Source of the DNA: Deltaproteobacteria bacterium
Lineage (GTDB): Bacteria; Desulfobacterota; Desulfobacteria; Desulfobacterales; ETH-SRB1
Reading direction: 5' to 3'
Assembly (NCBI GenBank): GCA_030272815.1
Contig: JAJSZT010000022.1
Location: 1 to 48,829 of the forward strand
DNA: 48,829 bases
Below the pieces are notes generated by a model. It searched no databases. It was not told the origin of the DNA and worked only from the letters and a program-made list of their open reading frames with translations. The position numbers were made by a program, and so were the translations under genes. Positions 18,132 through 26,089 of this stretch are shown here, in pieces. Numbering within the stretch: position 1 is the first letter of the stretch; every line of letters starts with the position of its first letter.

Positions 18132-18146
18132 ATTATCTTAGATAAT
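18132..18146. promoter_or_regulatory. Possible MarR operator palindrome
   Basis: 'attatcttagataat' is a 15-base near-perfect palindrome located just after the -10 box at 18114-18119. Two copies of 'aataatataatgtt' follow. Its size and place fit a MarR-family operator, but AT-rich DNA makes chance palindromes common. Confidence 0.3.
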
Positions 18147-18225
18147 ATAATGTTAACAATAATATAATGTTTTACTATCATTCTTTATTATAACTACTAA
18201 ACCAATATTTAAGGGGGAAGTAAAA

Positions 18226-18411
18226 ATGCCAGTAAAAACAATGGAATGTCCTAAATGTAAACACAGTTATAATCTGCCATCCAGAGAGGCTGAATATGGC
18301 TTCAAGAGATGTCCAAAGTGTGGACATAGAAAAAAAGATAACAAACACCAATTCGTAAAGAATTTCAAGAGCCCTGCGTTGGCAAGGGAGCACACAGCAA
18401 AAGCTATATAA
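18226..18411 (+). CDS. Small zinc-ribbon protein
   Basis: 61 residues. 'MECPKCKHSYNLP' and 'RCPKCGHRKK' supply two CPxC knuckles 23 residues apart, a typical zinc ribbon. The remainder is basic and lacks a further domain. A strong 'aaggggga' Shine-Dalgarno precedes the ATG. It is the first gene after the promoter at 18091 and is followed after 132 bases by the MttB-like gene. It could be a DNA/RNA-binding or protein-binding accessory factor. No specific function can be assigned. Confidence 0.75.
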   Translation: MPVKTMECPKCKHSYNLPSREAEYGFKRCPKCGHRKKDNKHQFVKNFKSPALAREHTAKAI

Positions 18412-18543
18412 AACTATGTAAAATAAAATTCCGGCTATGATGTAAGGGTATAATGTTGACCGATTATTATGGTGGAGTATTTTTTTAAAGCCATCAAATG
18501 CTAATGTTTCTGGAATGCTTTAGTAAGGAACAAGGAGAAACAG

Positions 18544-19770
18544 TTGGTTAAACCATTAAACAAGGAACAAATAGAAACTTCTAAGACTTTGTTAGGTAAA
18601 AATACAGTAGATATGCTCCTTCAAGTACATGAAGATGCATTATGGATACTCGAAAATCTCGGAGTGGGCTGTAAACAGCCGGAAATTCAAGAAGCCTGTA
18701 AGAAGTATGAATCTGAAGGCCTGGCGGTTTTATATGAAGACAGGATATTTGTCACTTCTGAATTGGTTAAGCGATGTCTCAATAATGTTCCGGGTCTAAA
18801 TGAATTTTTTGTCCCTCTAAACAGTTTTTTTATAGGCGGAACTGCGCCATATGTTTATGATGACAAAGCAGGAAAAGGGGGCGTTATTCCTACAGAAGAA
18901 CATGTGGTTCGTATCGCTCAAACGGCCGAAAAAAATGATGTGGTAAGTGGCATGGGAAGAGGAGTAAAATTAAAAGACGAAGTCCGGCAAATGAATATAA
19001 TGGATGAAAACTGCAATAAGCCGCTTTATTTTGCCGTAACCTCGGATAGATCTCTTACAAGGGCGGTAGAAATTCATGAAAAAAGAAAGAATATTATGAT
19101 TGTTTTCTGCCTGACCCGCCCCCCCCTTGAGGTCAATGAAAACTTCTCAGAACATTTTGTAAAAGTCGTAAAGGCTGGCTTACCGGTATTTATATCAGCA
19201 ATGCCCATGGCTGGCATAAGTGCGCCTTATTGTTATAACGGGGTTCTTGCTATGACACATGCAGAAGTTTTGTTCGGCATCTGTGCTGCCCAATTGCTCA
19301 ATCCTGGTGTAACATGCGTACATGCAGGTTTTCCGACCATTGCCGATCCCAGGATAGAATATAATCCCAATTACGGTCTAATAAGCCATAATTTGCTGAA
19401 TATCCTGATGAGCCATCTTAATCTAATTCTTGATATACCCACATTTCAAAGCGCAGGAACAACCCATGAAGAACATCCCACGCCTAAGGCATATGATGAT
19501 GCAAAAAAAGGTCAGGCTCTATGCCTGAAATATGGATTTCATATGATCCGGCATCCATTTTCTTTCCTCCGCTATCTAATTGATTTCTCTTTAGAAAAAC
19601 TTGAAAAAAGCATTAAAATCGCAGAAGAAATTAGTCCTGATGATGCCCCTGAAGTTGAAATGCCAGTATATGACGAAAGAGGAATGGAATCTATAAAGCA
19701 GAACCGTCTAAAAATGTATATGGACGACTCGCTTACTACAGCAAATCTTGGGAAAATTTTTGTAAAATAA
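18544..19770 (+). CDS. MttB-family (trimethylamine methyltransferase-like) protein, paralogue 1
   Basis: 408 residues from TTG 18544, with AAGGAG 6 bases upstream. Family features are 'QVHEDALWILENLGVGC' (the helix opening MttB barrels), 'GGTAPYVYDDKAG', 'PTEEHVVRIAQTAEKNDVV' and 'SAMPMAGISAPYCYNG', then 'LFGICAAQLLNPGV'. Corrinoid-dependent MttB proteins move a methyl group from a quaternary or tertiary amine to a Co(I) corrinoid protein. It has no in-frame amber codon, so it is a non-pyrrolysine member. It is about 80-90 residues shorter than typical MttB. Where many relatives have 'TDSK..D.QAG.E' it reads 'GTTHEEHPTPKAYDDAKKGQ'. No corrinoid protein is nearby. The substrate is unknown and catalysis is unproven. 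Confidence 0.85.
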   Translation: MVKPLNKEQIETSKTLLGKNTVDMLLQVHEDALWILENLGVGCKQPEIQEACKKYESEGLAVLYEDRIFVTSELVKRCLNNVPGLNEFFVPLNSFFIGGTAPYVYDDKAGKGGVIPTEEHVVRIAQTAEKNDVVSGMGRGVKLKDEVRQMNIMDENCNKPLYFAVTSDRSLTRAVEIHEKRKNIMIVFCLTRPPLEVNENFSEHFVKVVKAGLPVFISAMPMAGISAPYCYNGVLAMTHAEVLFGICAAQLLNPGVTCVHAGFPTIADPRIEYNPNYGLISHNLLNILMSHLNLILDIPTFQSAGTTHEEHPTPKAYDDAKKGQALCLKYGFHMIRHPFSFLRYLIDFSLEKLEKSIKIAEEISPDDAPEVEMPVYDERGMESIKQNRLKMYMDDSLTTANLGKIFVK

Positions 19771-19786
19771 ACTTAAGGAGATTATT

Positions 19787-21403
19787 ATGTGTGGCATAGC
19801 AGGATGTTTTGGTGCTAAAGACGAAAAAACAATAAACCGGATGCTTGATGCTCTGGAACACAGAGGCCCAAATGACAGAGGCATTCATATAAACGGCAAA
19901 TCTGTTTTGGGACATACACGTCTTTCAATTGTAGATGTGGCTCGTGGTCATCAGCCTATTCTGGCTGATTCAAGAGACAAAGGAATTATATGCAACGGTG
20001 AAATATACAACTTTCGTAAAATTCGAAGCAGACTTGCATCAAAATATCACTTTAAAACAAAATCCGATTCTGAGGTAGTTTTGCATTTATATCAGGATAA
20101 AGGCCCTGATTGTGTCAAGGAGCTGGATGGAATGTTTGTCTTCGCAATTTTTGACGGCAATGACTTCATGCTGGCACGGGACCCAATAGGCATAAAACCT
20201 TTATATTACGGTTATTATAAAAATAAATTATACTTCACTTCTGAGCTGGGAGCAATGACGATTGCAGGAGTAGATGAAGTACACGAATTTCCGGCAGGAC
20301 ACTACTACACTCCAAAAGAAGGATTTGTAAAATATTACAAAATTCCTGAAATAAGGGATGATATCCTTACAGATATCGATGAAACCAGTGAACTGATACG
20401 AAAAACATTTATTAATGCTGTGAAGAAAAGACTGCTGGCTGATCCGGAAATTCCGGTGGGGTCTTTTTGCAGTGGCGGGCTTGATAGCAGCCTCGTAGCA
20501 GCAATAGCAGCAGAAGAGATTCCCAATCTCCATACCTTTGTGGTAGGTATGGAGGATGAGAAAGGCGACGTTAGTGATGACATTAAAGCAGCGCGTATCG
20601 CTTCAAAACACATAGGTTCTACACACCATGAACTGCTTTTCACTGAAGAAGAATATTACAATGCTTTACCTGTAGTTATCAAGAAACTGGAAAGTTATGA
20701 CCCGTCTTTAGTTCGCTGCGCTGTTCCATGCTATTTCACGTGCAAACTTGCTGCGGAATATGTAACAGTAGTGTTAACCGGTGAAGGAGCTGACGAGCTT
20801 TTCACCGGCTATCACTATATGAAACACTTTCCGTTTGACAAGCTTAATATGGAAGCCAGAAGATGCATCGGCAATCTTCACAATATTAATCTGCAGAGAG
20901 CTGACCGTATGGGCATGTTTTTTAGCCTTGAACTTAGAGTTCCATTTTTAGATGTCGCTATGGTTGATCTTTCTATGAAAATCCCCCCTGAATTAAAGAT
21001 AAGAGAACATAATGGAGCAAAAATCGAAAAATGGATCTTACGTAAAGCATTTGAAGACACAAGCTATCTCCCTGATGAGATCCTGTGGCGCTATAAAGTT
21101 CAATATACACAAGGCGCAGGTTGCGAAAGCCTGGGCGAAAAAATAGCGCATAAAGAAATGAGCGAAGATGAATTTGAACAAATCAAGGTAGAAAACCCAA
21201 ACGCCATTATAAACAGCAGGGAAGCAGCTTATTATTATAAAATCTTCAGAAAATTTCACCCTCAGGATTCGATACTCGGCTCAATAGGAATCTGGACCGG
21301 TTTTGATTTTGCAGAAGAAAGAGAAAAAGTCAAAGGAACCGTTGATGGAGATCTAAAGCATGAACATGAAGAAGAAAAAGAAAGGAAAGTTGCAGCCGCC
21401 TGA
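19787..21403 (+). CDS. asnB: AsnB-type glutamine-hydrolysing amidotransferase (asparagine synthetase B family)
   Basis: 538 residues. The N-terminus is a class II glutaminase: the Cys2 nucleophile in 'MCGIAGCFG', then 'HRGPND', 'GHTRLSIVD' and 'CNGEIYNFRKIR'. The C-terminal synthetase domain has the PP-loop 'SGGLDSSLVA' at about residue 229 and 'LTGEGADELFTGYHYM'. Members use Gln and ATP to amidate Asp or another carboxylate. Length and motifs fit true AsnB, but the position between an MttB paralogue and an amine oxidase suggests it could act on a pathway compound (inference). A strong 'aaggag' Shine-Dalgarno is present, 16 bases after the MttB-like stop. The extra acidic/basic tail ('EHEEEKERK') is unusual. 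Confidence 0.88.
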   Translation: MCGIAGCFGAKDEKTINRMLDALEHRGPNDRGIHINGKSVLGHTRLSIVDVARGHQPILADSRDKGIICNGEIYNFRKIRSRLASKYHFKTKSDSEVVLHLYQDKGPDCVKELDGMFVFAIFDGNDFMLARDPIGIKPLYYGYYKNKLYFTSELGAMTIAGVDEVHEFPAGHYYTPKEGFVKYYKIPEIRDDILTDIDETSELIRKTFINAVKKRLLADPEIPVGSFCSGGLDSSLVAAIAAEEIPNLHTFVVGMEDEKGDVSDDIKAARIASKHIGSTHHELLFTEEEYYNALPVVIKKLESYDPSLVRCAVPCYFTCKLAAEYVTVVLTGEGADELFTGYHYMKHFPFDKLNMEARRCIGNLHNINLQRADRMGMFFSLELRVPFLDVAMVDLSMKIPPELKIREHNGAKIEKWILRKAFEDTSYLPDEILWRYKVQYTQGAGCESLGEKIAHKEMSEDEFEQIKVENPNAIINSREAAYYYKIFRKFHPQDSILGSIGIWTGFDFAEEREKVKGTVDGDLKHEHEEEKERKVAAA

Positions 21404-21460
21404 TATTTTCCCGTCTTTTTATATCATATTGATTCAATAAAGTTATCTTATTTACTGTAC

Positions 21461-21598
21461 AGTCCAAAGTTCTGTCATTCCTGCGAAGGCAGGAATCCAT
21501 AACCCATTGATTTTGTTGGATTCCCGCCTTCGCGGGAATGACGGTTCGGTCAATAGAATATTCCTTTAAAATTCATGGGGTTAGAAAGAACTATGGAC
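21461..21598. repeat. MITE-like element with 'agtccaaagttct' ends and 'gtcattcctgcgaaggcagg' core
   Basis: The outer inverted ends agtccaaagttct (21461-21473) and agaactatggact (21586-21598) enclose a palindrome: 'gtcattcctgcgaaggcagg' with its diverged inverse ending near 21543. It fills the 300-base spacer 21404-21703 between asnB and the FAD enzyme. No gene is present, and the cluster may need its own promoter after it. Confidence 0.75.
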
Positions 21599-21703
21599 TT
21601 TTAAGTTATTTATTCTGCATCGAAATAGAGATCAAATTACAAGAATAATATTGATTAAAAAATAGCTCTGCTCTGGGCTAAAATTTAAATTGAGGTATAT
21701 TAA

Positions 21704-23035
21704 ATGTCTTTTCCAACAAAATATAAATATGTAATTATTGGTGCCGGCATACATGGATTGAGCACCGCATATCATCTGGCAAAGGAATTAAAACAAAAAA
21801 AAGCCGGGTCAGGCAAAGATATTCTTGTTATCGATAAGGCAGCGATCGGAGCAGGTGCTTCAGGTATTGCATGCGGTATAATAAGGAATAACTATTTTCA
21901 GCCGGCCATGCGTGAGTTAATAGCTCACAGCGTTGCTCTATGGGAAGAAGACATTGAAGGATATGGCTATCGCCCTGTCGGGTATATGCAGATATCATGT
22001 GAAAGCATGCATGCTGATGTAGCTGGAATTTACAAACAACAGCAGGAGATAGGATATGAGTCCTTGTTTATAGAGGGAGAAAAAGAATGTCTGAAATATA
22101 TGAGAAAAAATATTTTTTATGACTGGCAGGCTAAAAACATAACCTCTATTTTACATGAAAAAAAAGGCGGGTATGCCCACAACACAAAGGCCCTTTACTG
22201 TCTAGCGGATAAGGCGGAAGCTGAAGGCGTGAGAATACTTACAGGGGTCGAGGTTACCGAGTTTAAAACAAATAAAAATTCTGTAACTGCTGTTAAAACA
22301 CAAAAAGGCGATATTGAATGTGACTATGTAATTATTGGTGCCGGACCTTGGGCTAAAAGCTTCTGGGATATGCTGGACCTGCCTGATCAAATAGATATAA
22401 AAGATAATGATGGGAATATCCATAAAAACGCAAAGATGTGGACTTACTTGTGCCTTGTCGAGGGTACTCTTGGAGTTCCGCCTGACTATGCTATGAATAA
22501 CGAAGGGAAAATGCCTCCGGTAATCCATATTGATACCGATGCTCCCCTATATTCCAGTGAGGACGGTTCGCTGATAACTGACGAAATATGGGGTATCTAT
22601 TATAAGCCTGATTTTCATTTCGGCGGTGTGCAGGGAGGTGCTGCGCCTTACATTGTAGAAGGAGAAGTTAAAGTAGATCCATATGGTATTGATTCTCCTG
22701 ATTTTGTTGTAGGACCTGAATTTGTCCATATGTGGACATCGGCACTTGCCCACTGTCAGAAAAGGTATGAGAATAAGTATCAATATTACAAGAATGAGCC
22801 ATCCGGAGGCGTTGGTGCCTTTACGCCTGACAATTTCCCTATTTTCGATAAAATGAAAGATAATTGCTATATGATCCTTGATTCCAATCATGGTTACAAA
22901 ATGATAGGTGTCGGCAAACTGGTTGCCAAAGAAATTACAGGAGAAAAACAGAGTCTGCTCAAACCTTTCAGATTTGAACGTTATGCAAAAGGCAAGCTTC
23001 ATCCTGTCTCCAACAGTCCTTTTCCATGGAGCTAG
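21704..23035 (+). CDS. DAO-family FAD-dependent amine oxidoreductase
   Basis: 443 residues. 'YVIIGAGIHGLSTAYHLAKE' is the N-terminal FAD-binding Rossmann motif, followed by 'GAGASGIACGIIRNNY', the segment that binds flavin in sarcosine/dimethylglycine-type enzymes. 'YVIIGAGPWAKSF' is the second conserved block, and 'GGVGAFTPDNFPIFDK' with 'SNHGYKMIGVGK' forms the C-terminal flavin site. Relatives oxidise secondary or tertiary amines (sarcosine, dimethylglycine, D-amino acids, glycine). It lies between asnB and the second MttB paralogue, with a GAGG Shine-Dalgarno. The substrate is unknown, but an N-methyl amine would fit the neighbours. Confidence 0.88.
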   Translation: MSFPTKYKYVIIGAGIHGLSTAYHLAKELKQKKAGSGKDILVIDKAAIGAGASGIACGIIRNNYFQPAMRELIAHSVALWEEDIEGYGYRPVGYMQISCESMHADVAGIYKQQQEIGYESLFIEGEKECLKYMRKNIFYDWQAKNITSILHEKKGGYAHNTKALYCLADKAEAEGVRILTGVEVTEFKTNKNSVTAVKTQKGDIECDYVIIGAGPWAKSFWDMLDLPDQIDIKDNDGNIHKNAKMWTYLCLVEGTLGVPPDYAMNNEGKMPPVIHIDTDAPLYSSEDGSLITDEIWGIYYKPDFHFGGVQGGAAPYIVEGEVKVDPYGIDSPDFVVGPEFVHMWTSALAHCQKRYENKYQYYKNEPSGGVGAFTPDNFPIFDKMKDNCYMILDSNHGYKMIGVGKLVAKEITGEKQSLLKPFRFERYAKGKLHPVSNSPFPWS

Positions 23036-23069
23036 TTTTAATGCGACATTGCGAGTTTTGGGAGAAAAA

Positions 23070-24248
23070 ATGGATCTCGAAAACTGTAATCTTTTGGAAA
23101 ACATACATCAAGACGCATTAAAGATTCTGGAAGAAGTAGGAGTTAAATGCAATTCTGCAGAAGTCAGACAGGTCTTTGAAGATACCGGTCTGGCTGCTTT
23201 TGATGAAACTACTGGACACATTCATATTCTGAGTCCACTGGTTGAACAGGCAATCAACATTACCCCTAAAAGGGACAAATACTGGATTCCGGAAAACTCA
23301 TTCGGAGTGGGAGGTACAGCACCATTTATCTATGATGACAATTCTGGTGAACTGGTAGTCCCTACCTTTGAACACCTTGCCAGAATAGCAAAAATAGTAA
23401 ATGAAACAGAAGTAATAAATTTTATGGCAAGAGGGGTATTGATAAGAAACCAGGAAGTAAAAGTAATAGATACAATAATTGAAAATTGCTCAAAGCCAAT
23501 ATACGTTGCAGCCGTAACTGACGAAGGAATAGCAAGAGTTCAGCAGGTTCATGACACCAGAGGAAAACTGACAGTACAGTTTTCCATTATAAACAGCCCG
23601 CTGAATCTTATAGAAGGAATGATAAATCCTTTTCTATCCTGTGTTCGCAAGGGCATCCCTATATATGTTTCAACAATGCCCATGGCGGGACTCTCAGCGC
23701 CCTATAGCATGTCTGGACTCTTGACTTTGACTCATGCTGAAGCCTTATTCGGGATAACCCTTGCTCAAGTTGTTAATCCAGGCATAATGGTCGTTGATGC
23801 AGGCCTGCCTTCCATTGCTAATATTCAGAAAAACTATTCTGTTGATCTTGGTATGGTATCTCACAATATCGCCAATCTTCTTTTAGAAAAAATAAATAAA
23901 AAACTTAAAGTCCCCTCCATACAGACTGCATGTACAACAAATCAGGAAAAACCAAATAAAAAGTCCGAGGAAGATGGAGTTAATGGCTACGCTTTGATGA
24001 AAAAATACGGCTTTCATCAAATGAGGCATGCTTTTGGTTTTTTAAAGGAACTCGTTTCATTTTCCATAGCAAAGCTTGAAAAACATATAGTTCTCTGTAA
24101 AGAAACCAGACCCGACCAGGCTCCTGACTATGAAATCGAGCCTTATGATCCTGAAGGTTTCGATGCTATTAAACGAAATAGCAGCCAACCCAATTATATG
24201 CGCGATGACCATACCTTGAAAAATACAGGCAAATCTTTTTTAAACTGA
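23070..24248 (+). CDS. MttB-family (trimethylamine methyltransferase-like) protein, paralogue 2
   Basis: 392 residues from ATG 23070, preceded by GGGAG at the right distance and 34 bases after the FAD gene. The open frame runs further up, overlapping that gene, but without family sequence. It aligns with paralogue 1 from end to end: 'NIHQDALKILEEVGVKC', 'GGTAPFIYDDNSG', 'PTFEHLARIAKIVNET', 'STMPMAGLSAPYSMSG' and 'DLGMVSHNIANLLL'. It likewise lacks an amber codon and most of the usual MttB N-terminus. The two proteins may form a hetero-oligomer or act on successive methyl groups (inference). No MttC-type corrinoid protein or RamA-like activator is encoded in the window. Confidence 0.85.
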   Translation: MDLENCNLLENIHQDALKILEEVGVKCNSAEVRQVFEDTGLAAFDETTGHIHILSPLVEQAINITPKRDKYWIPENSFGVGGTAPFIYDDNSGELVVPTFEHLARIAKIVNETEVINFMARGVLIRNQEVKVIDTIIENCSKPIYVAAVTDEGIARVQQVHDTRGKLTVQFSIINSPLNLIEGMINPFLSCVRKGIPIYVSTMPMAGLSAPYSMSGLLTLTHAEALFGITLAQVVNPGIMVVDAGLPSIANIQKNYSVDLGMVSHNIANLLLEKINKKLKVPSIQTACTTNQEKPNKKSEEDGVNGYALMKKYGFHQMRHAFGFLKELVSFSIAKLEKHIVLCKETRPDQAPDYEIEPYDPEGFDAIKRNSSQPNYMRDDHTLKNTGKSFLN

Positions 24249-24263
24249 TTTGTAATTTCTAAA

Positions 24264-24420
24264 TAGTGCATGAACGAAAACCCCTGGTTCTGAGCGGTCA
24301 TTGTGAGGAGTGAGGAACGAACGACAAAGCAATCCCCTTATTTCCAAGAGATTGCTTCGGTCATGCTTCCCTCGCAATGACGGGAAAAGTGTAATTTGGG
24401 GGGTTTTCGTTCAGACACTA
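24264..24420. repeat. MITE-like element with 'tagtg..tgaacgaaaacccc' ends
   Basis: 157 bp. The left end 'tagtgcatgaacgaaaaccc' and the right end, reading inversely 'tagtgtctgaacgaaaaccc', are near-identical inverted repeats. The middle carries 'cgacaaagcaatcccc' and a diverged inverse 'agattgcttcggtcatgc'. This is the most complete MITE in the window and directly follows the MttB cluster. Confidence 0.85.
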
Positions 24421-24578
24421 TGTAAAAAATAATCAATTTACATGTTTTTTCTTTACTTGATTATGATTTATTGATATAAAAATGTTTTAAATTGATTTCG
24501 ATCATGTTTATTTAAATTTTAACATACTGATTTTATATTAAATTAATATGGTTTTAGTTTCTTTTCTTTAGAATGATG

Positions 24579-24620
24579 AACTTGTAAAAAGTCAAAATTC
24601 AAACGGCAAAGTAAAAAGCT
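24579..24620. repeat. Partial copy of the 7308-7460 repeat
   Basis: 'cttgtaaaaagtc' followed by 'ggcaaagtaaaaagct' matches the inverse of the right half of the element at 7308-7460. It ends just before the AGGAGG ribosome-binding site of the next small gene. The spacer 24421-24578 is AT-rich with no recognised feature. Confidence 0.6.
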
Positions 24621-24638
24621 TTCAGGAGGTTTATAGAA

Positions 24639-24797
24639 ATGGATATAAGCAGGAAATTGGGAATCTTGGTTTTTTTTGGTGTACCTGCAGTTATAGGCGG
24701 CGGAATTACTTATGCCCTATTCGGCGACAGCTATCATGCTGTATTTATATATGAATTCCTTCTTTTATTAACGGCCGGCATTTTTGTCGGCAGGTAA
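24639..24797 (+). CDS. Small membrane protein, 52 residues
   Basis: ATG 24639 has a perfect AGGAGG about 8 bases upstream, which makes translation likely. The peptide begins 'MDISRKLGILVFFGVPAVI' and has two hydrophobic segments (about 7-27 and 34-50) with a short polar turn 'FGDSYHAVF', ending 'GIFVGR'. No family is recognised. It precedes the AI-2E-type permease by 165 bases on the same strand. Confidence 0.55.
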   Translation: MDISRKLGILVFFGVPAVIGGGITYALFGDSYHAVFIYEFLLLLTAGIFVGR

Positions 24798-24961
24798 AGA
24801 GCCTGTCCTTCAAATTTATACGCTATGCCTTTCGTATAACCCATGCCTCTTTCTTCTCCAGGCTTGGAGAAAGAAATGTCGTGGAACTTCGTTAAAGCTA
24901 TCCCGCAACTGTTATTGCCCCTTGCCCTCCCCCCTGATGAGTAAGGGGAACTGGAGGTGTT

Positions 24962-26044
24962 ATGCAGAATAAAACTCCCGGTGATATTATTCTGTGGTTT
25001 TTTCTTGCCATTTTTCTTGTTTCAACGTTCATGATAGGCTGGCTCTTCTGGCCATTCATATCAATTATTGTTCTCGCTTCCGTTGTTACAGGTATTTTCA
25101 ACCCTGTTTACAAATTTATACAAGTTAAAGATAAAATAAATCCTCCTTTTGCATCATTTTTGACCTGTATCATTATATTTATTGTCCTGTTTGTTCCTAT
25201 AGTCTTTTTTGTGGGTATTTTATCTAATGAGGCTTACGAACTGTATCTTACAGCAAAAAGCGCTGTATTGGGCAAAGAGATTAAAAGCCTTCTTGAAAGC
25301 AGCAGAGTTCTGGAAAGTGCAAACAATATACTATCAAACTTCAACATTAAGCTCACCGGAGAAGAACTCAACAAAGCGATTTCTGAACTGGGCAAAGTCG
25401 TCGGCCTATTCCTGTATGAGCAGGCCAGCGCTATAGCTTCAAATGTGTTTAAACTGTTAATAAACTTCTTTTTCATGCTGCTTATAATCTATTTTCTGTT
25501 TATTGACGGAAATAAAATTGTATCGTTCATAATTGGTCTTTCTCCTCTGCCAAAAGAACAAAATGAAAAACTGGTTCAAAAGTTTAAGGATATGGCGGGA
25601 GCCATTCTAATCGGCAATGGACTTGGCGGTTTGATTCAGGGGACACTGGGTGGTTTGGTTTTTATGATGTTCGGTTTAAAATCGCCTTTTTTGTGGGGTG
25701 TAATTATGGCTCTGCTCGCATTTCTCCCGATTATCGGAATTGGAGTTGTATTTATTCCTGCAACTATCTATCTTTTTTTAACGGGAAGGGTTGCCGCGGG
25801 CATATTTTTTATTATATTTTATTTAATTGTGTCTGTTGCAATTGAATATATTTTCAAACCCAAGCTGGTTGGCGAACGCGTTAAAATGCATACGCTCTTA
25901 GTATTTTTTTCCATAATTGGAGGGTTGAAATTATTCGGAATCCTGGGCATAATTTATGGTCCGCTTGTTGTGACAGCATTCTTGACATTAACGGATATTT
26001 ATCATTCCAGCTATCAAAAAATGGTTGCGCCCATGAGAAAATAA
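24962..26044 (+). CDS. AI-2E family transporter (PerM/YdiK-like permease)
   Basis: 360 residues with about seven to eight membrane segments in the PF01594 pattern: paired helices at the N-terminus ('IILWFFLAIFLVSTFMIGWLF' region), a long soluble segment, then 'GNGLGGLIQGTLGGLVF', 'LLAFLPIIGIGVVFIPA' and 'IGGLKLFGILGIIYGPLVV'. The 'P-x-I-G' and 'GGL-x-x-FG-x-x-G-x-x-x-GPL' blocks are characteristic. Members export varied small molecules or act in Na+/H+ exchange; the substrate is not predictable. GGAGGTG lies directly upstream of the ATG. Confidence 0.88.
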   Translation: MQNKTPGDIILWFFLAIFLVSTFMIGWLFWPFISIIVLASVVTGIFNPVYKFIQVKDKINPPFASFLTCIIIFIVLFVPIVFFVGILSNEAYELYLTAKSAVLGKEIKSLLESSRVLESANNILSNFNIKLTGEELNKAISELGKVVGLFLYEQASAIASNVFKLLINFFFMLLIIYFLFIDGNKIVSFIIGLSPLPKEQNEKLVQKFKDMAGAILIGNGLGGLIQGTLGGLVFMMFGLKSPFLWGVIMALLAFLPIIGIGVVFIPATIYLFLTGRVAAGIFFIIFYLIVSVAIEYIFKPKLVGERVKMHTLLVFFSIIGGLKLFGILGIIYGPLVVTAFLTLTDIYHSSYQKMVAPMRK

Positions 26045-26089
26045 CCCTGAGCCCTGAACTCTGAACTCTGAATTTTTTTAGGTGCCTAT

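Noticed and set aside
22908-23069. A longer start for the second MttB paralogue, overlapping the FAD gene by 128 bases.
   Set aside because: The added residues are not family-like, and ATG 23070 has a proper Shine-Dalgarno.
18544-24248. Pyrrolysine (amber) read-through in the MttB-like genes.
   Set aside because: Both frames are uninterrupted and end in TAA or TGA with no in-frame TAG, so no pyrrolysine is predicted.
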